Below are positions 1 through 10,100 of a stretch of 64,000 nucleotides of DNA, piece by piece. The stretch spans positions 8,267,949 to 8,331,948 of the forward strand of contig OU696582.1 in NCBI GenBank assembly GCA_916048095.2, written 5' to 3'. The notes below the pieces were generated by a model. That model searched no databases, was not told where the DNA came from, and saw nothing but the letters and a program-made list of their open reading frames with translations. Numbering within the stretch: position 1 is the first letter of the stretch; each line of letters starts with the position of its first letter. A program made the position numbers and the translations under genes. The stretch is from Sacculina carcini. Its lineage: Eukaryota; Arthropoda; Thecostraca; Sacculinidae.

Positions 1-1485
1 GAAATACTGTCGTTTCGAGGATTCAAGCTCACAAAGTTTGTCTCTAATTCTGCTGAATTTATGAAAGGTATACCAGAAGAGAGACGGGGAAGTTGTTATC
101 AATCGCTTAATGTGAGTTTAGAGAAACTCTCGGTACAACGAGCCCTCGGTATGCTTTGGGATGTCGAACTGGACGTTTTCAAATTTGACGTTCAAATTCA
201 AGAGAAGCCGTACACCAAAAGAGGACTACTTAGCACTTTGAGTACTGTATACGACCCTCTCGGATTTGTCAGTCCCTTTGTGCTGCCAGCAAGAAGGATG
301 TTTCAGGAACTGTGTCGTCTGGATGTAGGTTGGGATAGCCAATTACCAGAGGACATAATGGAGCAATGGTTGAAGTGGACGAATGATTTTACTGTTGTTG
401 CCTCCTACAGAGTGCCCAGGTGTGTTAATGCAAGTGATGAGCCTGCAGTAACTTACCAGCTTCACCACTTTTGTGACGCGTCAGAATACGGTTACGGTGC
501 CGTTTCGTATATACGTACCGAACATGATGCACACGTTTGTTCTGTCAGGCTGGTTTTGGCCAAGGCCAGGCTGGCACCAATAAAGGGTGCAACTATCCCG
601 CGCCTAGAACTGGCTGGTGCAGTCGAGGCAGTCCGATTGGACAATTGTTTAAGATCAGAACTCGATGTTCCTCTTCGTGAATCTGTTTTCTGGACGGATA
701 GCACCATTGTACTGTGGTATTTACAGAACAGCGAGAAACGTTTTCAGACATATGTGGCAAATCGAGTAGCCAAGATCTCGGAGAACACGGTGCAAACTCA
801 ATGGAATTACGTCCCCAGTTGCGAGAATCCAGCAGATGATGCCTCTAGAGGACTCACAGCGACAGAGCTTTTAAATAACAGCAGGTGGTTAAATGGACCG
901 TCATTTCTGCATTCAACGAGTGATAAGTGGCCGAGACAACCTGCACTGAAATGCGCAGAGCTGTCATGCATTGTGGAAACAAGAAGAGATCCTGTTGTGT
1001 ATGCAATCAAGACAGAAGAAGATCATACTGGCAAGTTATTAACCCATTTTTCTTCTTGGCACCGAATGAAAAGAGCTATAGCCTGGATGCTAAGATTTCG
1101 AGCCTTTCTGCGTAAGAAACCTTTTAGTCATGGCTTTTTGTCAGTAGATGAACTAAAAAACTCCGAGAAATGGATTGTTATTTACGCCCAGAAGTCTTTG
1201 AATTCGGATGAAACAAGTATATTGGAGCGATTAGATCCGATGTTGTCAAATCGTGGAGTACTTGTTGTAGGAGGCAGGACTCAGGCCGCGAAGATCGAAG
1301 ATCATGCGAAGCATCAGATAATCTTGCCTGGAGATCACCATGTGTCAAAATGCATACTATATGAAATACATAATCTATTTGGACATTGTGGCTCAGAGAG
1401 AACGCTTACAGAGAGCAGAAAATTGTCTCTTCCATTGGTTTCCAGTCGGGTTCAACGCCTGAAAACTGCACGAGACCATTGTTGA
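1..1485 (+). CDS. BEL/Pao pol fragment (RT end, RNase H, integrase zinc finger), 5' cut by window
   Basis: The frame is open from base 1 and matches 9156-10640 of the fuller element below, so it is the 3' part of a second BEL/Pao pol. It covers the end of the reverse transcriptase/Peptidase_A17 region and an RNase H domain with the FCDAS, PRLELAGA and FWTDST signatures that carry its acidic residues. It ends in an integrase H2C2-type zinc finger (the HH and GHCG segments near 1338-1395). After about 1424 the frame runs into unrelated DNA, the complement of the viral ORF, and stops at 1483-1485. The DDE catalytic core and C-terminal domain of integrase are therefore missing. The element normally copies its RNA into DNA and integrates it. 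This copy cannot do so alone. Confidence 0.85.
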   Translation, partial: EILSFRGFKLTKFVSNSAEFMKGIPEERRGSCYQSLNVSLEKLSVQRALGMLWDVELDVFKFDVQIQEKPYTKRGLLSTLSTVYDPLGFVSPFVLPARRMFQELCRLDVGWDSQLPEDIMEQWLKWTNDFTVVASYRVPRCVNASDEPAVTYQLHHFCDASEYGYGAVSYIRTEHDAHVCSVRLVLAKARLAPIKGATIPRLELAGAVEAVRLDNCLRSELDVPLRESVFWTDSTIVLWYLQNSEKRFQTYVANRVAKISENTVQTQWNYVPSCENPADDASRGLTATELLNNSRWLNGPSFLHSTSDKWPRQPALKCAELSCIVETRRDPVVYAIKTEEDHTGKLLTHFSSWHRMKRAIAWMLRFRAFLRKKPFSHGFLSVDELKNSEKWIVIYAQKSLNSDETSILERLDPMLSNRGVLVVGGRTQAAKIEDHAKHQIILPGDHHVSKCILYEIHNLFGHCGSERTLTESRKLSLPLVSSRVQRLKTARDHC

Positions 1486-3358
1486 TTTGCAATGCAACGT
1501 TTGGTTTAAGTTCTACAGAAAAAGCACTGGCGGGCGCCGCTGCATGCATAACCAACAACACAACCAACATAACAGCGGCTGGGACTGGACCAGCAACAAC
1601 AAACAAAAACAAGAAAATGCAAATTAGGGCCACGGTTCTAATCCGGCCCGTAAAATAATCTACCCCTTCCTTCAAATCTTTCAACCACTCGTTCGGTTCG
1701 TCCGTCTCAAGGTGGGCCTCAGCCACAAAACGCGGCAATCGAGCAGTGCTTCCATCCATAGGTCGAAGTGCGGAAGTGCACGTAGGACCCATCGCAATCA
1801 AACAAACTAAAATGATACCTGCTCCTTTAACGGGACCCACAACGGGCACGACAAATATCGCTCCAGTAAAAAAGACAATCCAGCGTGGCGACAAGTTCAA
1901 CTTGTTGAGCACAGCACACACGTCAAAATATGAGTTGTTAGCCGCTTCTCCCATCTTGTCACTGAACCAGTTGGTAATGCGGTCAATAGACCGTCCATCT
2001 ACGGACCGTCTATTTCTAGACAGAGGTCTATGTCGATTTGTGGCCGCTTCCACTGTAGAACATGTCACATTGTATTTTCCTTCCTGTGTTCCAAGCTCCA
2101 ATCGTGCGTGAATATAACCACCTTCTCTAGAACACAATTGGCCGTAATTTCTTACTTTCTCCCAAAATGTTCGATCAAAAGGAGCGGCCACGCAACCACA
2201 GGAAACAGCACATTCCCATTCCCGAAGTGTTGCCCAATTGGTGCAACCTTCACTCGATGGTTCAATCAACATCAAGGATCGATAATCCGCCGCAAACGTG
2301 AAAGTCGACCTACAATCACCTCTGATTGCCACATTGCGACAATCCCAGTCCGTGTTGTCGGACATGGGATCGATCCGCCAATGTCCAGTTGCATTACAGT
2401 TCCGAATGCACATTGCCGACAAAGCAAAAACCAGTCCGATTTTCTGAACAAGAGTGATTCTGTTGTGCCTAATCCTGGCACGCTCAAAAGAATCCCGCTG
2501 GTTTTTCCTCATTGCCCAAGGACGAGTGATGTCAAACTCAGCGAATCTGGCTACTCGTCGTCGCACCGGGGCGGGTTTTCGCTCGATCTCATCATGTTTG
2601 AGTTCCAAGCTACATTCTGGTTGTTGTACGTCTTTCCAAGGTGCCCAGGTCGAAACGAATCTGTGCTCCTTCTTGACTTTTGGTTTAAGCAGTTGGCGTA
2701 CTGCTTCCCTAGCCACTCCGATGTCTTGACCATGTATCCAATCCTTGCCGGACACTGCAATCGGCTTGGGTAGACGAGGATCTTTCACAATCCCAGCCTC
2801 TTGAGCGTTCCAAGTAGCGGCATCAAGAACTTTTCCAACAACTCTTTTAGCCGCCATCATGCGTACCTTATGGTATCGCTTTTTGGGCATACTGAACAAT
2901 TTCCGGACGTCCATCCATTCTGGCAATCCTGCCAGCCACCAAAAACCGGCTTTTTCTTGCAGGTTTTCCTTGCTGCGTTCTTTTTCCAATCGATCGATCT
3001 TATGCTGAGCCAACATAGATTGATGTTTGCGGGCCTTCCGAACCTTCTCCTTCTTCTTTCTTTCTTTTCCCGAATCCAAGGTTTTCCATTTCAAGCCGGC
3101 AACATACTTAGGCTTGGCTGATTTCCTGTCGGTGTATTTGAAAGACCGACAGATTGACTGGTTCAGATTGATAAGGAAGCAGGTTCCTACCGCATTCCAG
3201 TACCACGCATCCCAGTCGCGATCGACTTCGACGGCTGGTTCAAACTGCATACCTTCAGGAGTGTCACGTGTGGACAGACCGAAGCTCTTTGCAGCTGCAA
3301 AAGATTGTCTCAGTTTTTTGTCCTGAGCTAGACGCACTTTATCTCCTCCGTTTTTCAT
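1406..3358 (-). CDS. Endogenous flavivirus-like structural precursor, truncated, copy 1
   Basis: The frame is open from 3448 to the stop at 1406-1408. The first 18 codons are antisense pol, so I take the Met at 3356-3358 (residue 31 of the 680-residue frame). Residues 31-330 are Lys/Arg-rich and capsid-like. Residues 331-353 are a hydrophobic signal/anchor ending in Ala. Residues 354-481 are a Cys-rich pr-like domain (eight Cys) with an NVT glycosylation site at 460. A furin-type RNRR/S site is at 478-482. Residues 482-560 form an M-like module with two membrane segments and a signalase-like end. Residues 561-642 form a second such module. Residues 643-680 begin another protein that is cut by the pol junction. 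The layout and the M length near 80 residues fit flavivirus C-prM. The family call is inference from architecture; no E protein, NS3 or NS5 is present. Confidence 0.5.
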   Translation of the reverse strand: MKNGGDKVRLAQDKKLRQSFAAAKSFGLSTRDTPEGMQFEPAVEVDRDWDAWYWNAVGTCFLINLNQSICRSFKYTDRKSAKPKYVAGLKWKTLDSGKERKKKEKVRKARKHQSMLAQHKIDRLEKERSKENLQEKAGFWWLAGLPEWMDVRKLFSMPKKRYHKVRMMAAKRVVGKVLDAATWNAQEAGIVKDPRLPKPIAVSGKDWIHGQDIGVAREAVRQLLKPKVKKEHRFVSTWAPWKDVQQPECSLELKHDEIERKPAPVRRRVARFAEFDITRPWAMRKNQRDSFERARIRHNRITLVQKIGLVFALSAMCIRNCNATGHWRIDPMSDNTDWDCRNVAIRGDCRSTFTFAADYRSLMLIEPSSEGCTNWATLREWECAVSCGCVAAPFDRTFWEKVRNYGQLCSREGGYIHARLELGTQEGKYNVTCSTVEAATNRHRPLSRNRRSVDGRSIDRITNWFSDKMGEAANNSYFDVCAVLNKLNLSPRWIVFFTGAIFVVPVVGPVKGAGIILVCLIAMGPTCTSALRPMDGSTARLPRFVAEAHLETDEPNEWLKDLKEGVDYFTGRIRTVALICIFLFLFVVAGPVPAAVMLVVLLVMHAAAPASAFSVELKPNVALQINNGLVQFSGVEPDWKPMEETIFCSL

Positions 3359-3395
3359 TGTTGTATTCTTAATACGCGATCGAAAAGCATGCATC

Positions 3396-3923
3396 GAGCT
3401 GTCATGCATTGTGGAAACAAGAAGAGATCCTGTTGTGTATGCAATCAAGACAGAAGAAGATCATACTGGCAAGTTATTAACCCATTTTTCTTCTTGGCAC
3501 CGAATGAAAAGAGCTATAGCCTGGATGCTAAGATTTCGAGCCTTTCTGCGTAAGAAACCTTTTAGTCATGGCTTTTTGTCAGTAGATGAACTAAAAAACT
3601 CCGAGAAATGGATTGTTATTTACGCCCAGAAGTCTTTGAATTCGGATGAAACAAGTATATTGGAGCGATTAGATCCGATGTTGTCAAATCGTGGAGTACT
3701 TGTTGTAGGAGGCAGGACTCAGGCCGCGAAGATCGAAGATCATGCGAAGCATCAGATAATCTTGCCTGGAGATCACCATGTGTCAAAATGCATACTATAT
3801 GAAATACATAATCTATTTGGACATTGTGGCTCAGAGAGAACGCTTACAGAGAGCAGAAAATTGTCTCTTCCATTGGTTTCCAGTCGGGTTCAACGCCTGA
3901 AAACTGCACGAGACCATTGTTGA
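3396..3923 (+). pseudogene. BEL integrase N-terminal fragment in array unit 2
   Basis: This is a repeat of 958-1485: the linker after RNase H and the H2C2 zinc finger of BEL/Pao integrase, up to about 3862, then antisense viral sequence to the stop. It lacks the RT, RNase H and integrase catalytic core, so it is a fragment carried by the tandem unit rather than a gene. The Met that opens the frame (3411) replaces a Val codon context in pol and has no visible promoter. Confidence 0.8.
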
Positions 3924-5796
3924 TTTGCAATGCAACGTTTGGTTTAAGTTCTACAGAAAAAGCACTGGCGGGCGCCGCTGCATGCATAACCAACAACACA
4001 ACCAACATAACAGCGGCTGGGACTGGACCAGCAACAACAAACAAAAACAAGAAAATGCAAATTAGGGCCACGGTTCTAATCCGGCCCGTAAAATAATCTA
4101 CCCCTTCCTTCAAATCTTTCAACCACTCGTTCGGTTCGTCCGTCTCAAGGTGGGCCTCAGCCACAAAACGCGGCAATCGAGCAGTGCTTCCATCCATAGG
4201 TCGAAGTGCGGAAGTGCACGTAGGACCCATCGCAATCAAACAAACTAAAATGATACCTGCTCCTTTAACGGGACCCACAACGGGCACGACAAATATCGCT
4301 CCAGTAAAAAAGACAATCCAGCGTGGCGACAAGTTCAACTTGTTGAGCACAGCACACACGTCAAAATATGAGTTGTTAGCCGCTTCTCCCATCTTGTCAC
4401 TGAACCAGTTGGTAATGCGGTCAATAGACCGTCCATCTACGGACCGTCTATTTCTAGACAGAGGTCTATGTCGATTTGTGGCCGCTTCCACTGTAGAACA
4501 TGTCACATTGTATTTTCCTTCCTGTGTTCCAAGCTCCAATCGTGCGTGAATATAACCACCTTCTCTAGAACACAATTGGCCGTAATTTCTTACTTTCTCC
4601 CAAAATGTTCGATCAAAAGGAGCGGCCACGCAACCACAGGAAACAGCACATTCCCATTCCCGAAGTGTTGCCCAATTGGTGCAACCTTCACTCGATGGTT
4701 CAATCAACATCAAGGATCGATAATCCGCCGCAAACGTGAAAGTCGACCTACAATCACCTCTGATTGCCACATTGCGACAATCCCAGTCCGTGTTGTCGGA
4801 CATGGGATCGATCCGCCAATGTCCAGTTGCATTACAGTTCCGAATGCACATTGCCGACAAAGCAAAAACCAGTCCGATTTTCTGAACAAGAGTGATTCTG
4901 TTGTGCCTAATCCTGGCACGCTCAAAAGAATCCCGCTGGTTTTTCCTCATTGCCCAAGGACGAGTGATGTCAAACTCAGCGAATCTGGCTACTCGTCGTC
5001 GCACCGGGGCGGGTTTTCGCTCGATCTCATCATGTTTGAGTTCCAAGCTACATTCTGGTTGTTGTACGTCTTTCCAAGGTGCCCAGGTCGAAACGAATCT
5101 GTGCTCCTTCTTGACTTTTGGTTTAAGCAGTTGACGTACTGCTTCCCTAGCCACTCCGATGTCTTGACCATGTATCCAATCCTTGCCGGACACTGCAATC
5201 GGCTTGGGTAGACGAGGATCTTTCACAATCCCAGCCTCTTGAGCGTTCCAAGTAGCGGCATCAAGAACTTTTCCAACAACTCTTTTAGCCGCCATCATGC
5301 GTACCTTATGGTATCGCTTTTTGGGCATACTGAACAATTTCCGGACGTCCATCCATTCTGGCAATCCTGCCAGCCACCAAAAACCGGCTTTTTCTTGCAG
5401 GTTTTCCTTGCTGCGTTCTTTTTCCAATCGATCGATCTTATGCTGAGCCAACATAGATTGATGTTTGCGGGCCTTCCGAACCTTCTCCTTCTTCTTTCTT
5501 TCTTTTCCCGAATCCAAGGTTTTCCATTTCAAGCCGGCAACATACTTAGGCTTGGCTGATTTCCTGTCGGTGTATTTGAAAGACCGACAGATTGACTGGT
5601 TCAGATTGATAAGGAAGCAGGTTCCTACCGCATTCCAGTACCACGCATCCCAGTCGCGATCGACTTCGACGGCTGGTTCAAACTGCATACCTTCAGGAGT
5701 GTCACGTGTGGACAGACCGAAGCTCTTTGCAGCTGCAAAAGATTGTCTCAGTTTTTTGTCCTGAGCTAGACGCACTTTATCTCCTCCGTTTTTCAT
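3844..5796 (-). CDS. Endogenous flavivirus-like structural precursor, truncated, copy 2
   Basis: This has the same 650-residue product as copy 1 from the Met at 5794-5796. Upstream the open frame continues to 5886, but there it reads the fold-back arm instead of antisense pol. The Met at 5796 and the few residues before it are the first part common to all copies, which supports this start. One residue differs from copy 1 in the basic region, through the base near 5136. All landmarks are kept: signal/anchor, pr-like Cys domain, furin-type site, two M-like modules and the truncated tail. No stop codons interrupt the frame. Confidence 0.5.
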   Translation of the reverse strand: MKNGGDKVRLAQDKKLRQSFAAAKSFGLSTRDTPEGMQFEPAVEVDRDWDAWYWNAVGTCFLINLNQSICRSFKYTDRKSAKPKYVAGLKWKTLDSGKERKKKEKVRKARKHQSMLAQHKIDRLEKERSKENLQEKAGFWWLAGLPEWMDVRKLFSMPKKRYHKVRMMAAKRVVGKVLDAATWNAQEAGIVKDPRLPKPIAVSGKDWIHGQDIGVAREAVRQLLKPKVKKEHRFVSTWAPWKDVQQPECSLELKHDEIERKPAPVRRRVARFAEFDITRPWAMRKNQRDSFERARIRHNRITLVQKIGLVFALSAMCIRNCNATGHWRIDPMSDNTDWDCRNVAIRGDCRSTFTFAADYRSLMLIEPSSEGCTNWATLREWECAVSCGCVAAPFDRTFWEKVRNYGQLCSREGGYIHARLELGTQEGKYNVTCSTVEAATNRHRPLSRNRRSVDGRSIDRITNWFSDKMGEAANNSYFDVCAVLNKLNLSPRWIVFFTGAIFVVPVVGPVKGAGIILVCLIAMGPTCTSALRPMDGSTARLPRFVAEAHLETDEPNEWLKDLKEGVDYFTGRIRTVALICIFLFLFVVAGPVPAAVMLVVLLVMHAAAPASAFSVELKPNVALQINNGLVQFSGVEPDWKPMEETIFCSL

Positions 5797-5896
5797 TGTT
5801 GTATTCTTAATACGCGATCGAAAAGGGAGGAGATAAAGTGCGTCTAGCTCAGGACAAAAAACTGAGACAATCTTTTGCAGCTGCAAAGAGCTTCGG
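5717..5896. repeat. Fold-back: perfect 71-bp inverted repeat with 38-bp spacer
   Basis: Bases 5717-5787 are the exact reverse complement of 5826-5896, with spacer 5788-5825. Both arms encode the N-terminal part of the viral capsid-like region. The array unit therefore ends and a short piece of its own 5' coding end reappears in the opposite direction, directly joined at 5897 to BEL leader sequence. Transcribed, it would form a long hairpin. Confidence 0.95.
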
Positions 5897-6117
5897 AAAG
5901 TTCAAACTTTGGCTGCTGTCGACTCGTCTTCGTACACTTTCTGGACAGCTTCATCGGGAAGACATGAGTTGAATTCTTCGTTTTTTCATTTGAATTTGAT
6001 TGAATTATGTTATGTATTTTGATTGTTATATTTTCTATCGGTGTGCCCAAGGCTAGCTTAGTCATATAACCACGCGCTACATCGTTTTTTGTGAATTGTT
6101 CCACTTTACGCTTAAGT
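5897..6117 (+). other. Putative BEL 5' leader; no LTR recognised
   Basis: This AT-rich non-coding stretch lies between the fold-back and the gag start. It should contain the retrotransposon 5' untranslated leader and possibly part of an LTR. However, no second copy exists in the window to define an LTR, and I see no clear primer-binding site. The promoter of the element, if any, would be here. Confidence 0.4.
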
Positions 6118-7179
6118 ATGGCTGAACCAGATGAATCCAAGGGGTCAGATGAGGATCATTTGATTGAGATTAGGTCCCAAGTATGTGGGTCGGAATGTCC
6201 AAGTGTAGCCTCGAGTAATGCGCGTTTGGAGAGACTTGCGAAGATCGCCAGAATAAGAACCGAAAGAGAATATAAACGTAGAGAGTATGAGAAATTGATT
6301 GAGATTCAGCGACAGAATATGGAACTAGAGGACTTGCGCTGTGAGAAAGAGATGCAGGCTACTATGGCTGAATTACAGGTGTTAGAGTCTGTCGAGGAGC
6401 CCAAGCCGGATATACCAATGAATATACCGCTAGGATCTCCGCAGTGTGATGGTTCCAGTAAAGTGTTAAAGCCGGAAATTGTTGGTGACATTCCCTTGAG
6501 ATCCGGTGAGATACTGAAGCAAAGTTCTCCCTCTCCAAACAATGATTCACGTGGGGATGCTGTAGCGAGCTCTCTTCACCGACTTGCTGATTTGCTTTCA
6601 GAACGACACAGTAGAGTGTCTCTTCCTCCTCCGGAGCCAGATGTATTCCATGGAGACAGGCTTCAATTTCCGCTATGGTTGCGGTCATTTGAGTCTTGTG
6701 TTGAGTCACAGGTGAGTGGTGCTGATTGCCTGTATTATCTGCAGAAATATACAGAAGGAGAAGCAAAGGAAATTATCAGAGGGTTTTTAACCGTGAGGAC
6801 TGGTGAGTCGTTCAGACGAGCGAAGGCACTCCTCGTAGAGAGATATGGTGATGAAGCGACCACATTTGATGCATTCAGGGAGAAACTGTACAAGTGGCCT
6901 GTTATTGATGAGCATGATGGTAGAGCTATAGCGAGGTTCTCTGATTTTTTGCAGTATTGTCTCAGCTTGTCGGAAGCAGTTCCCGCGCTTGGCTATCTTG
7001 ATGATCCGAGAGAAAGCCAGCGGCTGCTGAGAAAGCTGCCAGACTCTATCGTGCAGAAGTGGGCATTAGAAGTGGACAGTTGGAGAGCCGGAAAACGGTC
7101 TTCAGTGTTTATGTATCCACCGTTTCATGTTTTTGTGAATTCATTCAGAAAGAGGCACGCCTGGCATGTGACCCAATAA
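6118..7179 (+). CDS. gag: BEL/Pao Gag N-terminal region (DUF1759-like)
   Basis: The frame opens at 6091, but the Met at 6118 has a better context (aagtATGgct) and begins an acidic stretch typical of BEL Gag. Residues about 30-100 form a charged coiled coil (Arg/Glu-rich). From about 6630 (PPPEPDVFHGDR) the sequence matches the DUF1759/gag-like domain of BEL/Pao elements, which builds the capsid. Gag homology leaves this frame near 7135 and continues in the frame of the next entry, so the last ~15 codons here are probably not native. The change is a -1 shift. No textbook slippery heptamer is visible, so it may be a decay mutation, a sequence error or a non-standard programmed shift. Confidence 0.85.
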   Translation: MAEPDESKGSDEDHLIEIRSQVCGSECPSVASSNARLERLAKIARIRTEREYKRREYEKLIEIQRQNMELEDLRCEKEMQATMAELQVLESVEEPKPDIPMNIPLGSPQCDGSSKVLKPEIVGDIPLRSGEILKQSSPSPNNDSRGDAVASSLHRLADLLSERHSRVSLPPPEPDVFHGDRLQFPLWLRSFESCVESQVSGADCLYYLQKYTEGEAKEIIRGFLTVRTGESFRRAKALLVERYGDEATTFDAFREKLYKWPVIDEHDGRAIARFSDFLQYCLSLSEAVPALGYLDDPRESQRLLRKLPDSIVQKWALEVDSWRAGKRSSVFMYPPFHVFVNSFRKRHAWHVTQ

Positions 7180-10100
7180 CGTCGTTGCAAGCTGTAAAGA
7201 GGACACCGCAGGAACGGTCGGAAAGAAATAGACGAGGTCATGTGAGTCTGTTTACTCAAGCTGATGGTGAACATGAGTTATCGTTCAAATCAAGCGATTT
7301 ATGTTGTGTCTGTTGCGGAAGTCATGAGACTATATCTTGTCCTGGTCTTCTCAAAATGAATGTTAAGGAACGGCAGCGTATTGTGATGGAAAAGAGACTG
7401 TGTTTTATATGTCTAAAAGGAGGACACGTTTTCAGTAAGTGCCCATCACAGTATAAATGCAGTGTGTGCAGTGGTCCGCATGCCCATATATTACATCAGG
7501 ACAGCAGTGAGTTTAAGTGTCCTTGTTGTGACCAGCGACATTACATTTTGCGTTGTCCACGCTTCAAGTCGCTGTCTATCAAGGAACGTTGGAATCTCGT
7601 GAAGTCGGAGGGTCTATGTGCCATCTGCTTTAAACGTGATCATATAGGCAGTAATTGCACGAGGAAATATTATTGTACCGTTGACGGCTGTGGAAAGGCA
7701 CATAGCAGTTTTCTACATTTACCTATGAATCGTGAAACTAATGTCAAATCCAGAACCAGTCATTTCACATGTAGTCAGGGTCAAAAACTGGCGCTGCCCA
7801 TTGTCCCTGTGAGGGTCAGATGTCCCGGATCTGACAATCATGTTGATACTTATGCACTCCTTGACTCAGGTTCAAATTCATCTTACTGTACCGAAACCCT
7901 TTTCCAAGACGTTTGTGCCGAAGGAAAATCTCGTGCAATTGAGTTGACGACTATAACCCAGAGGAAGATGATAATTGAGTCGAAATCGACAAAGCTGGTT
8001 CTATCAGACGTGAAGGATACAAACTGTTCTCTCATTTCAGAGGTCACGGTGAGGCCGTCGTTAAATATTGATCTCTCAGGTTTAGCCTGCGATATCGAGG
8101 TTAACAAGTGGCGACATTTGAGTGATATTAGTATTCCGAAACTGGACGTTGGACAAGTACACCTTTTGATTGGTCAAGATTGTTCCGATCTGTTTATACC
8201 TACAGAAATTCGAAGAGGGAGGCCAGGTGAGCCGTATGCAATGAAGACTCCTCTCGGATGGGCCATCCATGGTCCTGTAGATGCTGGAATTACTATGAGA
8301 TCATCGTATTTTGTTCATGGTGGGCATGTTTCGAACAACTTGGCTCGTATGTGGGATCTGGAAGATGCGCACTGCGAAAAGACCGGAATGTCCCAGGACG
8401 ATATGAAGGTGATGGAGTTGTGGAGCAAAAATATAGCATTGGATGGTGTCCACTACACTTTGAATATTCCATTCAAGGCCGGCAGCCTTTGTTTGCCAGA
8501 TAATCGTACACTGGCAGTGACCCGCTTGCAGTCGCTAAAGAAGCGTCTGATCAAGGACCACACATTCAAAGATAGTTATTCCAAGGAAATACAGAAGCTA
8601 ACTGAAAAGGGTTATGCCGAAGAAGTGCCAATTAGTGATTTGAATCGATCAGACGGCAAGGTTTGGTACTTGCCTCATCATTCGGTGGTAAATCCTAGAA
8701 AACCGGGTAAGATGCGTGTCGTTTTTGATTGTGCGGCCAAGTACAAGGGGGTGTCTCTGAATGACTGTGTACATCAGGGTCCTGAGTTGTCTAACAAGTT
8801 GATTGGTGTCTTATTGCGATTCCGACAAGGTCCGATCGCGTTCGTAGCTGATATTGAAGCAATGTTCCATCAAGTTAAAGTCAATTTGAAAGACCGAGAT
8901 GTGTTGAGGTTTTTGTGGTTCGAAGGCGACGATACCAATGGAGAGTTGAAAGAATACCGGATGACGTCACACCTATTCGGAGGGAATTGGAGCCCTAGCT
9001 GTGCGGCCTACGCACTTCAAGAAGTAGCTCGCGAGTTTGTTAGTGAATATCCCCCCAGTGTACTAAGCACTATTTTGAGAAATTTCTATGTCGATGATTG
9101 CTTAAAGACAGAGAAGTCTGCGTATGCGGCTGTTGAGGTGGCCAAGCAGCTCATGGAAATACTGTCGTTTCGAGGATTCAAGCTCACAAAGTTTGTCTCT
9201 AATTCTGCTGAATTTATGAAAGGTATACCAGAAGAGAGACGGGGAAGTTGTTATCAATCGCTTAATGTGAGTTTAGAGAAACTCTCGGTACAACGAGCCC
9301 TCGGTATGCTTTGGGATGTCGAACTGGACGTTTTCAAATTTGACGTTCAAATTCAAGAGAAGCCGTACACCAAAAGAGGACTACTTAGCACTTTGAGTAC
9401 TGTATACGACCCTCTCGGATTTGTCAGTCCCTTTGTGCTGCCAGCAAGAAGGATGTTTCAGGAACTGTGTCGTCTGGATGTAGGTTGGGATAGCCAATTA
9501 CCAGAGGACATAATGGAGCAATGGTTGAAGTGGACGAATGATTTTACTGTTGTTGCCTCCTACAGAGTGCCCAGGTGTGTTAATGCAAGTGATGAGCCTG
9601 CAGTAACTTACCAGCTTCACCACTTTTGTGACGCGTCAGAATACGGTTACGGTGCCGTTTCGTATATACGTACCGAACATGATGCACACGTTTGTTCTGT
9701 CAGGCTGGTTTTGGCCAAGGCCAGGCTGGCACCAATAAAGGGTGCAACTATCCCGCGCCTAGAACTGGCTGGTGCAGTCGAGGCAGTCCGATTGGACAAT
9801 TGTTTAAGATCAGAACTCGATGTTCCTCTTCGTGAATCTGTTTTCTGGACGGATAGCACCATTGTACTGTGGTATTTACAGAACAGCGAGAAACGTTTTC
9901 AGACATATGTGGCAAATCGAGTAGCCAAGATCTCGGAGAACACGGTGCAAACTCAATGGAATTACGTCCCCAGTTGCGAGAATCCAGCAGATGATGCCTC
10001 TAGAGGACTCACAGCGACAGAGCTTTTAAATAACAGCAGGTGGTTAAATGGACCGTCATTTCTGCATTCAACGAGTGATAAGTGGCCGAGACAACCTGCA

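Larger units (their letters stand above)
958..5826. repeat. Tandem array A: two 2438-bp BEL-pol/flavi-like chimeric units
   Basis: Unit 1 is 958-3395 and unit 2 is 3396 to about 5826. Each unit has about 467 bases of BEL integrase sequence on the plus strand followed by about 1970 bases of flavivirus-like coding sequence on the minus strand. The unit joint is visible where the pol segment starting gagctgtcatgcattg (958) reappears at 3396, preceded by viral-side sequence. The two units differ in few bases; one clear difference is G versus A near 2698 and 5136. Unit 2 ends in the fold-back at 5788-5826 instead of a further pol fragment. Confidence 0.9.

Noticed and set aside
2030-2773. Plus-strand open frames of 121, 247 and 106 codons repeated through the array
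   Set aside because: They are shadows of the minus-strand viral frame, with poor composition and no domain logic.
1406-3448. Viral frame as a captured BEL envelope gene
   Set aside because: An env gene would lie downstream of pol on the same strand. This frame is antisense and replaces the integrase core.
3392-3448. Upstream Met codons of the viral frames as true starts
   Set aside because: Residues 1-18 are antisense pol or, in copy 2, fold-back sequence. Only the sequence shortly before the Met at 3358 is common to all copies.
5897-6117. BEL LTR
   Set aside because: No second copy, no clear TG...CA ends and no primer-binding site could be shown.
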